Source of the DNA: JAHEEL01 sp964195545
GTDB lineage: Bacteria > Actinomycetota > Acidimicrobiia > Spongiisociales > UBA5794
Assembly (NCBI GenBank): GCA_964195545.1
Contig: CAXMQQ010000016.1
Location: forward strand, 1-12,227
Length of the DNA: 12,227 nt
Direction: 5' to 3'
Shown here: positions 6,436-12,227 of the stretch, one piece after another
Layout of the letters: each line of letters starts with the position of its first letter
Position numbering within the stretch: the stretch's first letter is position 1
Program-made: the position numbers and the translations under genes
Notes under the pieces: model-generated
What the model saw: the letters and a program-made list of their open reading frames with translations, nothing else
Databases searched by the model: none
What the model was told of the DNA's origin: nothing

Positions 6436-8241
6436 TCAGTAGGCCGTTGTCCGGAAGATGGGCTGGAAGAGCTCGGTCCGGCGGGCACAGGACCCCACGA
6501 TCGGGCACTCCTCGCACTTCGGGGGTTCAGCCTCGAGACAGAGGCTCCTGCCGAGCGTGAAGAGAAAACCATCGACTTCTCCCACGTTGAGCCCGGATGC
6601 ATCGCAGAGTGCCGTGATCGCGTCGTATGCAGCAAACCGGACCGAGGCTTCGCCGACGGCATCGGTCCAGGATCGATCCTCGAGAGTTTGACGCAGTTCT
6701 GGATCGGTGACCCGGATACATCCGGTGCGCAGCAGCGTCCGAATGTTGTGATAGTCGGCGATGGGTGCGATCGAACCCGGGTCGGGGAGGCGGAGGAAGT
6801 GTTCCGGTCGGTTCGCCAGGATCAGCGCGAGCAGGTTCGCCTTCTTGGCTAGTGGGTCCTCGCCGAACCCGGGAATCTCGGACAGGATCTCGCGGAGGGT
6901 CGCCAATGGATCATCCGACGAGTTCGCCCGGTCGATCACGGATCGGATTCCCCCGAGGTGACCCATGGTTGCGCCGTACGCCTGCTGGAGCACGCGATGG
7001 GAGCCGACGTCCGGGATGGGACAGACACCGTCATCGTCGACGCATACTTCATCGAAGAGCAGGGGCTCTGCTTCGAGGCGATCTGCGTCGATGACGGTGG
7101 GGTCGGCGTTCGCTGCTTTCGTGAATGCGTGCCAGATGAAGTCGGAACCCTTTCTACGGGTTCCGTCGATCGTGGCCCACATCGGTCCGCCGTAGCCATG
7201 GTCGGTGCCGGTCCAGAATCCGTACTGGTGCGCCGTGGCGAGAGTGAGGATTTCGAGGGCAAGCGGATCGTCGAGTTCGGGAAACGGTGATCCGCAGAAT
7301 GTCAATGCCGACCGCTCGGCTGCGACTCGAAGGGACGAACCGACCGACCGGATGCGCTGGTCGTCGACTCCGGCCTTGCGGACGTCGGGAACACCGGAAT
7401 CCCTCTCGATGCCCGCCTCTCGTGGGAGCCGATCGAGGAGGGGTGACGCTCCGGGACCCTCGATGATCATGGAAGCGACGCGGAGTCCCTCCGTGACGGG
7501 ATCGGGGTCTTCCTTGAGCATCGAGCCCAGGTATGCCCCAGCGAATGCATCGCCCGCACCGGTCGGATCGAACGCCTGGACAGCTGACGTTGCGTGTTCG
7601 GTCCACGTCGACCCATTCCAGCGGCGGACACCTCCTCGACCGGCGGTGACACAGACAACGGTATGGGGCGGCATGGAAGTGGGATAGATCAAGGCGGCCT
7701 CATCGCGGTTCGTGAACGCAACGTCGACCGTGTCGAACAGGGTGCGGACCGTCTCTGGGTCCGAGATGGCCAGGCCGATGAAGGTGCCTGCGGACAGGCC
7801 ACCCTCGTAGCCGCGCTCGATGAGGTCCTCGATCAATCTCAATTGAACTCTGGCCGAAGCGCCGAGAGGTCCGACGTGAATCCAGTCGGCGGTCAGCCAC
7901 CGTCGGGGGATGTCTGTTCCTCGTATGTTCGGTTCATCGCCCAGTTCGACGTCGACGTACGTTGCCGATTCGTCATTGTCGTAAACGATGTGGAAGGAGG
8001 GGAGCGACCCGCTGACCGGGACGAGACCGCTCGGATCGAGACCGCCCGGCCTGAACGCCGCCGCGATCTGATCGGGCAGGGTATGCGGGACTCTGGCAAC
8101 GAGTCCGACCGAGAGCCCCGTCAGGCGACCAGCGAGGGCGGTGATGAAGCCGGAACCGCCGATAGTCGCATGAGACTCGCCACGGATCTCGATCCGATCG
8201 ATCGAGGGGGTACCGGCGACGATGAGTCGAGGAGCGTCCAT
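6436..8241 (-). CDS. Fusion of PfkB-family kinase and HhH/QNG1-like glycosylase domain with Cys4 cluster
   Basis: The protein has 601 residues. Residues 1 to about 275 are a PfkB/ribokinase-type sugar or nucleoside kinase: GGSGFITALAGRL (28-40) resembles the substrate-binding GG motif and DPTGAGDAFAGAY (225-237) is the catalytic signature with Asp231 as base. After a linker, residues 315-601 are helical. They contain a helix-hairpin-helix-like IPGFGEDPLAKKANLL (456-471), then ADYHNIRTLL (495-504), which corresponds to the V-D-x-H-x-x-R segment with the catalytic Asp of HhH-GPD glycosylases, and C-x7-C-x2-C-x5-C (Cys568, 576, 579, 585), close to the endonuclease III [4Fe-4S] loop. The region also resembles the queuosine-5'-phosphate glycosylase family (QNG1/DUF2419) in order of elements. 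A kinase joined to an N-glycosidase suggests nucleoside salvage by inference. The ATG start follows TACGGT-N6, with no Shine-Dalgarno. Confidence 0.8.
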   Translation of the reverse strand: MDAPRLIVAGTPSIDRIEIRGESHATIGGSGFITALAGRLTGLSVGLVARVPHTLPDQIAAAFRPGGLDPSGLVPVSGSLPSFHIVYDNDESATYVDVELGDEPNIRGTDIPRRWLTADWIHVGPLGASARVQLRLIEDLIERGYEGGLSAGTFIGLAISDPETVRTLFDTVDVAFTNRDEAALIYPTSMPPHTVVCVTAGRGGVRRWNGSTWTEHATSAVQAFDPTGAGDAFAGAYLGSMLKEDPDPVTEGLRVASMIIEGPGASPLLDRLPREAGIERDSGVPDVRKAGVDDQRIRSVGSSLRVAAERSALTFCGSPFPELDDPLALEILTLATAHQYGFWTGTDHGYGGPMWATIDGTRRKGSDFIWHAFTKAANADPTVIDADRLEAEPLLFDEVCVDDDGVCPIPDVGSHRVLQQAYGATMGHLGGIRSVIDRANSSDDPLATLREILSEIPGFGEDPLAKKANLLALILANRPEHFLRLPDPGSIAPIADYHNIRTLLRTGCIRVTDPELRQTLEDRSWTDAVGEASVRFAAYDAITALCDASGLNVGEVDGFLFTLGRSLCLEAEPPKCEECPIVGSCARRTELFQPIFRTTAY

Positions 8242-8247
8242 CGCCGC

Positions 8248-8253
8248 ACCGTA
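8248..8253 (-). promoter_or_regulatory. Putative -10 box (TACGGT) for leaderless transcription of the fusion gene
   Basis: On the minus strand TACGGT is separated from the ATG by just six bases (GCGGCG). That puts the expected transcription start at or next to the A of the start codon, the arrangement of leaderless actinobacterial genes. No Shine-Dalgarno is visible, in agreement. The -35 side is weak (GTTTGC-like). Confidence 0.45.
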
Positions 8254-8295
8254 CTACAAGGATTCCGAGGCAAACCCGACGGCGCCGCCCATGTA

Positions 8296-8406
8296 TTCCG
8301 CGGGCTGACGGCGTCAAATACGAGGTCACCAACCCTGGGTATGCGGTCTTGCTCGTTCCGCGGGCTGACGGCGTCAAATACGAGGTCACCAACCCTGGGT
8401 ATGCGG
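8296..8406. repeat. Two exact 51-bp direct repeats at 60-bp period
   Basis: Bases 8296-8346 and 8356-8406 are identical over 51 bases, with a 9-base spacer (TCTTGCTCG). Each unit holds short dyads: CCGCGG, TGACGGCGTCA, GGTCACC and ACCCTGGGT; its ends (CCGC and GCGG) are also complementary. The pair fills most of the 167-base gap between the GTPase stop and the kinase-fusion start. It may be an intergenic dispersed repeat, an operator array or a 3' RNA structure. The unit length, the single spacer and the lack of cas genes argue against CRISPR. Confidence 0.95.
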
Positions 8407-8408
8407 CT

Positions 8409-9413
8409 CTAGGTGTGGATCTCCAGGATGTCACCGTCTTCTACTACATGGTCCTTGCCGACCTGTTGGCCGTCGTACGAGCCGAGGCCCCAGACGCGGG
8501 CGTGACGGAGCGAAGCAGCCAGATCCCGATGGACGAGAAGAGCGACGTCGCCGACCGTGGCGCCGTGGCGGACGGTGTACGGACGGTCCTTGTCGGCGTC
8601 CTTCCCCGGCACCTTCGTGTACACCCGCACAATGTCGAGGCTCCTGAAGAGCCATGGTCCGATCTCGTCGAGACCGTCACCGGTGGTTGCCGACACAGCG
8701 ATCGCGGGGAAGTGGAGGTTGCCGAGTTCCCGGCAGACGGCGAGATCACCTTCGATGTCGGATATCACATCGGCCTTGTTCGCGATGAGCAGCGTTGGGA
8801 GGCGGATCGAAAACAGGTCGTCCTCCGGCCTTGAGCCTGACTCCCAGGATCCGGTGAGTGTGACCCGGCGCTCTTCGAGAATCTCACGGACCGAGACGAT
8901 CTGCGCAACACACCCCGGCTGGCTGAGGTCCACGACGAAGAGGACACCGTCGGCAGACTGGAGCGTGTTACCGATCCAGGGAATCGGATGCTGCGTCGAG
9001 ATCGGTGGGAGGTCGACGAGTTGGATCGACGCATCGTCGACGTTCAGCATCCCCGGCTCCGGGTACTGGGTGGTGAAGGGATACGAACCCGCGATGGTGT
9101 GTGAGCCGGTGAGCGCCGCGTGCAACGACGACTTGCCGGTATTGGGTGGTCCGAGAATCGCCACCTGCGCTGCACCGTCGGGGTGGATGAACGTTGCCGG
9201 TCCGGTTCGTACCCCGCCCTTCGACGGACCGGTGAGCTCAGCTTTCAGGTCCTTGATCTTCGTCTTGATCTCGGCGCGGAGGTGCTCGGTCCCCTTGTGC
9301 TTCGGGATCGTCCGATGCATCAACTCGAGCAACTCGAGACGCTCCTGCGGGTCTCGTGCTCGCCTGTAGGCGGCCTCGGCCTTCTTGTAGTCGGGTGTCA
9401 AATTCGCCGGCAT
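8409..9413 (-). CDS. DRG/Obg-like GTPase with C-terminal TGS domain
   Basis: This is a 334-residue GTPase of the DRG/Obg group (COG1163-like). A helical N-terminus with KHKGTEHLRAEIKTKIKDL (38-56) recalls the N-terminal region of DRG proteins. The G domain shows G1 GPPNTGKS (88-95), G2 threonines (FTTQYPEPG, 113-121), G3 DLPP (134-137), G4 NKAD (212-215) and G5 SAT (241-243). Residues from about 262 on form the TGS domain, with RPYTVRHGATVGDVALLVH and a VVEDGDILEIH end. Members bind ribosomes or RNA in translation and stress control; the exact role here is unknown. The ATG at 9413 is preferred to the GTG/ATG-like start at 9491, whose extra 26 residues look like translated promoter DNA. The protein is short for DRG and shows no obvious S5D2L insertion. 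Confidence 0.88.
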   Translation of the reverse strand: MPANLTPDYKKAEAAYRRARDPQERLELLELMHRTIPKHKGTEHLRAEIKTKIKDLKAELTGPSKGGVRTGPATFIHPDGAAQVAILGPPNTGKSSLHAALTGSHTIAGSYPFTTQYPEPGMLNVDDASIQLVDLPPISTQHPIPWIGNTLQSADGVLFVVDLSQPGCVAQIVSVREILEERRVTLTGSWESGSRPEDDLFSIRLPTLLIANKADVISDIEGDLAVCRELGNLHFPAIAVSATTGDGLDEIGPWLFRSLDIVRVYTKVPGKDADKDRPYTVRHGATVGDVALLVHRDLAASLRHARVWGLGSYDGQQVGKDHVVEDGDILEIHT

Positions 9414-9559
9414 GGCCCCATTCTGCCTGCTCGACACCCCCGATGTCACGGGTCGGAGGACCCTTCGTATACGTTGGCGATGAGCGGGCACGGGAAAGTC
9501 GGAGAAAGCCCCTATCGACGTTCCAGGGGAGTGGAGTACGTTTGGTGTAAGGAGACACG
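9414..9559. promoter_or_regulatory. Divergent promoter region between GTPase and radical SAM genes
   Basis: These 146 bases separate two divergent start codons and must contain both promoters. On the minus strand CAGAAT lies six bases before the GTPase ATG, again fitting a leaderless start, though it departs from TANNNT at the first base. On the plus strand AAGGAGA (9549-9555) is a strong Shine-Dalgarno for the radical SAM gene; no convincing -35/-10 pair was identified. Confidence 0.4.
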
Positions 9560-10891
9560 ATGAGGATCGCCCTTGTTGCCATGTCGGGTGTCCGTGCCCA
9601 CAATCCGGAGCTGACCGCGCTCGGCCTCAGCCTTCCCGGATTCGTCGACCGCGGCAAGACGATCGCTTCGCTTCCGAGCCTCGGGCTCCTGACGCTCGCC
9701 GCGCTCACCGATGATCGCCATGACGTCGCCTACTACGAAGTGGACGACATCGCCGAGATGGATCCGCTCCCGGAGTGCGACCTCGTGGCGTTCTCCACTT
9801 ACACCGCCCAGGTGAAGGAGTGCTACGCCCTTTCCGATCGATTCCGTGCCGTGGGTATCACGACGGTGATCGGTGGCCTTCACGTCACGGCCGTGCCGGA
9901 CGAGGCGCTCGAACACTGTGACATCGTTGTTGTCGGTGAGGGTGAACCCGTATGGCGGAAGGTGGTCGCCGACGTCGAGTCCGGCGCCACCAGTGAGATC
10001 TACCGATCGGATACGCTCTTCGATCTCGCCGACGCTCCGATACCCCGCTACGACTTGCTCGATCCCAAGCGATACAACCGCCTCACCGTTCAGACACAGC
10101 GCGGTTGTCCCTGGCAGTGCGAGTTCTGCGCCTCTTCGATACTGCTCAGCTCTCGATACAAGGCGAAGCCGGTCGAGAAGGTCTCAGCGGAGATCGAGGC
10201 GATGAAGAAGGTCTGGACTGACCCGTTCGTCGAACTCTCCGACGACAACTCGTTTGTCAACAAGCACCACGCTCGCGATCTGGTTGCAGCGATCGGAGGT
10301 CAGGGTGTGAAGTGGTTCACAGAGACCGACATCTCGATCGCCGACGATCCTGGCCTGCTGGCGATGATGAACGACGCCGGGTGCCGCGAGGTCCTTGTCG
10401 GATTCGAGAGCCCGAACGCCGCAGCGCTGGATGGGATCGAGATGAGGAAGAACTGGAAGCACCAGCGGATCGATCGGCTCCGGTCAGCGGTTGCGACCAT
10501 CCAGGAACACGGTGTCGCTCTCAACGCATGTTTCGTCCTCGGACTGGACGGGGATGGGCCCGGCGTGTTCGAAGACGTCGCTCGCTTCGTTGACGAGACC
10601 GGCCCATTCGACGTGCAGATCACGGTTCTGACTCCGTTCCCGGGTACGCCCATGTATGGACGACTGCTCCGTGAGGATCGGATCATCGAACCCGGGGCAT
10701 GGGAGATGTGCACGCTGTTTGACGTCAACTACCGACCCGCGAACATGAGCGTCCAACAGCTCGAGACCGGTCTCGTCGAACTCGGGCGATACCTCTACTC
10801 GGAAGAGACCACCAGCCGTCGTCGGGCTGGATTCAAGCAACAGGTGGCGGTTGGGGTCGGGCACCACGTCGAGGGGACGGTTGCCTCGTGA
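9560..10891 (+). CDS. B12-binding-domain-type radical SAM protein
   Basis: The 443-residue protein has an N-terminal Rossmann-like domain of the cobalamin-binding radical SAM class (1 to about 150) with VIGGLHVTAVPDEAL (103-117) and DIVVVGEGE (121-129), both typical. The classical DxHxxG base-off histidine motif is not evident, so B12 may bind base-on or not at all. The radical SAM core follows, with C-x3-C-x2-C as CPWQCEFC (183-190), which holds the [4Fe-4S] cluster, then ELSDDNSFVN (225-234), GFESPN (281-286) and LTPFPGTPMY (357-366). Enzymes of this class methylate or rearrange unactivated carbons in lipids, cofactors or natural products. The substrate is not determinable. The start has AAGGAGA before it. 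Its stop overlaps the start of the next gene (GTGA). Confidence 0.9.
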   Translation: MRIALVAMSGVRAHNPELTALGLSLPGFVDRGKTIASLPSLGLLTLAALTDDRHDVAYYEVDDIAEMDPLPECDLVAFSTYTAQVKECYALSDRFRAVGITTVIGGLHVTAVPDEALEHCDIVVVGEGEPVWRKVVADVESGATSEIYRSDTLFDLADAPIPRYDLLDPKRYNRLTVQTQRGCPWQCEFCASSILLSSRYKAKPVEKVSAEIEAMKKVWTDPFVELSDDNSFVNKHHARDLVAAIGGQGVKWFTETDISIADDPGLLAMMNDAGCREVLVGFESPNAAALDGIEMRKNWKHQRIDRLRSAVATIQEHGVALNACFVLGLDGDGPGVFEDVARFVDETGPFDVQITVLTPFPGTPMYGRLLREDRIIEPGAWEMCTLFDVNYRPANMSVQQLETGLVELGRYLYSEETTSRRRAGFKQQVAVGVGHHVEGTVAS

Positions 10892-11373
10892 ACATCGCTC
10901 GCACTCGGGCTGGCATCGAGCTGACGGGAGATCGCCTCTTCCGACACCGGATACGGCGCCTCGTCGCAATCAGCTCTGTGGCGCTTGGTGTGATCTGGGG
11001 GCTGGCGTTCGTCGAAGAGGCGCCGACGTGGGTCCTGGTGATGCTCGCCGTTGGGTGGGTATCGATGCCGACGATTCTGGCTGCAAGCCTGAACCGCCCC
11101 TCGCTCCGCTACGCCCTGGTCGTGCCGGCCGGCGCAGTCTCGGTCGGGCTGATCGGCATGGTGATGGTCGCACCGCGGGACACGGTGACGGGTTGGCTCT
11201 TCATCACCGCGGGAATTCTCCTCGGCGGATTCCTCGGCGTTTGGTTCTGGTTCCGGTGGCTGCCGGTGCCGCGCATCCTCGACGACCCCTTCAGCTGGCC
11301 ACGGGTCACACTTGTCGGCCTGCACCTGGCGCTCATACTCGTTGGCGCAGTCCTTGTCTGGGCCGGTATCTAG
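10888..11373 (+). CDS. Five-TM membrane protein, unknown, coupled to the radical SAM gene
   Basis: The 161-residue protein starts at a GTG that overlaps the TGA of the radical SAM gene (GTGA), a classic sign of translational coupling. After a basic, soluble N-terminus (residues 1-24) there are five hydrophobic helices, at about 25-41, 46-66, 75-94, 101-123 and 140-160. Loop sequences include ASLNRPSLRY and WFRWLPVPRILDDPFSW. No family was recognised. Co-translation suggests a joint function with the radical SAM enzyme, for example handling a membrane lipid substrate, but this is inference. Its TAG stop shares the CTAG tetranucleotide with the stop of the convergent next gene. Confidence 0.82.
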   Translation: MNIARTRAGIELTGDRLFRHRIRRLVAISSVALGVIWGLAFVEEAPTWVLVMLAVGWVSMPTILAASLNRPSLRYALVVPAGAVSVGLIGMVMVAPRDTVTGWLFITAGILLGGFLGVWFWFRWLPVPRILDDPFSWPRVTLVGLHLALILVGAVLVWAGI

Positions 11374-11786
11374 GAACTCGCTTCTTCGACGTGGCCGATG
11401 TGCCACCAACATTCCGTCATCGCGATGAGGAACGCGAGATCCGCGAGACCGAACACGACGAAGAACACGATGTGCGGGTACACGCCTCCGATCAGGTACC
11501 AAAGCGCCACCGAGAAGTAGGCAAGCTTGTAGAGCGCACCGACCGCGATGAGGTCCCGGTTCCTGAAGAGATCGCCTCGAGCGATGAACACGTAGGCGAC
11601 CCCGATGACGAACAGGAACGCTGCGATCAGTGACAGGAAGCTGGTGTATTCCGGCAATGCGTCCTCGATCCCGAGCACTGAAAAGGCCGGGCGGTAGAAG
11701 AACAGGAATACGATGCCGAGGGCCAGGTCGTAGATCGCTGCGATCCAGAACAGCGTTCGGTACCACCGTTCACGAGCAGGAGACAT
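11370..11786 (-). CDS. Four-TM membrane protein, unknown
   Basis: This is a 138-residue hydrophobic protein with helices at about 11-31, 47-68, 79-99 and 102-124. It has a short basic start (MSPARERWYR) and a His/Glu-containing end (CWWHIGHVEEASS). The layout recalls small four-helix membrane families such as DoxX-like or DUF4345-type proteins, but I cannot assign it. The ATG at 11786 is chosen over far upstream starts because AGGAAGG lies about six bases before it and the longer form would add about 90 residues of non-family sequence overlapping the next gene. It overlaps the plus-strand gene by 4 bases at the stop codons. Confidence 0.8.
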   Translation of the reverse strand: MSPARERWYRTLFWIAAIYDLALGIVFLFFYRPAFSVLGIEDALPEYTSFLSLIAAFLFVIGVAYVFIARGDLFRNRDLIAVGALYKLAYFSVALWYLIGGVYPHIVFFVVFGLADLAFLIAMTECWWHIGHVEEASS

Positions 11787-11914
11787 GGGACACCTTCCTT
11801 CCATGGTCAACGGTCGTCCAATTGGCCTCCCGGCGGTAGGGGACAACGGCAGCTCGGGAAAAACTACCTTCGGGCCCCCTATGAATGGAAGGCAGGATTC
11901 CGTATGGTGTCGCC
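11787..11914. promoter_or_regulatory. Divergent intergenic region with a leaderless-type -10 for the lipoprotein gene
   Basis: The region separates the minus-strand four-TM gene from the plus-strand lipoprotein gene. TATGGT at 11903-11908 lies six bases (GTCGCC) before the lipoprotein ATG, the same geometry as TACGGT before the kinase-fusion gene. This suggests leaderless transcription. The minus-strand gene instead has a good Shine-Dalgarno. No clear -35 was found. Confidence 0.4.
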
Positions 11915-12227
11915 ATGGGGGGGAAGCTCTTACGGTTGACTGATCTGCTGCTGATACTGGTCGTCGTCGGATGCACCACGGAGGGGACCCCCGCCACGGT
12001 TCCTTCTTCGTTGCCCGCAGCGACCACGACGGTCGCGACCACAGTGACGACCCCTCCCCCAACGACCACGACGACAGCGGCCACCACGACGACGATCGAC
12101 CGTGTCGCAGAGATCGAGGCCATCTTTCAGGATCTCGAAGAACGCAGGCTCCAAGCCCTCTACGAAGGCGACGAAGAGACCTTCAAGACCCTCTTCGCCA
12201 ACGAGCAGTACATGGAGAGAAGCCTCG
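11915..12227 (+). CDS. Thr-rich lipoprotein (3'-truncated by window edge)
   Basis: The open frame runs off the window end after 104 residues. It has a basic start (MGGKLLR), a hydrophobic stretch and the lipobox-like VVGC, so Cys20 would be lipidated after signal peptidase II cleavage. Residues about 21-60 are a Thr/Pro/Ala linker with runs of Thr, common in actinobacterial cell-surface lipoproteins. After it begins a folded helical part, RVAEIEAIFQDLEERRLQAL, with charged residues (62-81), whose function is unknown because it is cut off. The ATG at 11915 is preferred to the ATG at 11904, whose frame stops after 11 codons. Confidence 0.8.
   Translation, partial: MGGKLLRLTDLLLILVVVGCTTEGTPATVPSSLPAATTTVATTVTTPPPTTTTTAATTTTIDRVAEIEAIFQDLEERRLQALYEGDEETFKTLFANEQYMERSL

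Noticed and set aside
8296..8406. CRISPR array
   Set aside because: Only two copies, 51-bp unit, 9-bp spacer and no cas genes.
7594..8412. Plus-strand open frame that runs through both 51-bp repeats
   Set aside because: It is antisense to the kinase domain; the repeat keeps the frame only because its period is a multiple of three.
9414..9491. N-terminal extension of the GTPase by 26 residues
   Set aside because: The extension is not DRG-like and would use the divergent promoter region as coding DNA; the ATG at 9413 starts just before the family-like helices.
10795..11766. Minus-strand open frame of 323 codons
   Set aside because: It crosses the end of the radical SAM gene and two membrane protein genes and has shadow-like R/P/H-rich composition.
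11787..12062. 92-residue N-terminal extension of the four-TM protein
   Set aside because: It would overlap the lipoprotein gene, lacks hydrophobic or family sequence, and the inner ATG has a good Shine-Dalgarno.
11930..12154. Minus-strand frame rich in R and G opposite the lipoprotein linker
   Set aside because: It is the complement of the Thr codon run (ACG/ACC read as CGT/GGT), not a gene.

Overview
The window is a high-GC stretch (about 60% G+C by eye) of a bacterial chromosome. The strong G/C bias at third codon positions, GTG and TTG starts, TANNNT-like -10 boxes close to start codons, and the mix of families (UMF1-type MFS, NatB-type ABC permease, LapA/DUF1049 protein, Thr-rich lipoprotein) suggest an actinobacterium, possibly of the Acidimicrobiia type. 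That assignment is an inference; no rRNA, tRNA or other marker gene is present to settle it. No mobile element, phage gene or CRISPR array was seen.

Layout. Bases 1-786 (+) hold the C-terminal part of an ABC-2 type permease. A long hairpin (810-849) separates it from two convergent minus-strand transporter genes: an APC amino-acid permease fused to two Usp-like domains (874-3069) and, upstream of it, a UMF1/Atg22-like MFS transporter (3134-4468). A 270-base non-coding region leads into a plus-strand pair: a one-domain RRM RNA-binding protein (4739-4984) and, 8 bases later, an IF-1-like OB-fold protein (4993-5217). A terminator follows. A possible 29-residue membrane peptide lies on the minus strand (5309-5398). 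Next come two plus-strand envelope genes: a LapA-like protein (5494-5754) and a membrane-anchored acidic protein (5817-6161).

A strong bidirectional hairpin (6191-6223) lies inside a relic of an acyl-CoA dehydrogenase C-terminus (6178-6435, -). Immediately upstream is a 601-residue fusion (6436-8241, -) of a PfkB-family kinase and a HhH/glycosylase-like domain with a four-cysteine C-terminal cluster. Two exact copies of a 51-base repeat at a 60-base period separate it from a DRG/Obg-like TGS GTPase (8409-9413, -). A divergent intergenic region leads to a B12-binding-type radical SAM gene (9560-10891, +), which overlaps a five-TM membrane protein (10888-11373, +). That gene converges on a four-TM membrane protein (11370-11786, -), and the window ends in the N-terminal part of a Thr-rich lipoprotein (11915 onward, +).

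How the genes work together. Much of the window is membrane transport and envelope function. The RRM/IF-1 pair looks like an accessory translation or RNA-chaperone unit. The most novel item is the PfkB-glycosylase fusion: its architecture suggests a two-step enzyme that phosphorylates a nucleoside and then cleaves its N-glycosidic bond, for example in salvage of queuosine or another modified nucleoside. That function is a hypothesis from domain logic only.
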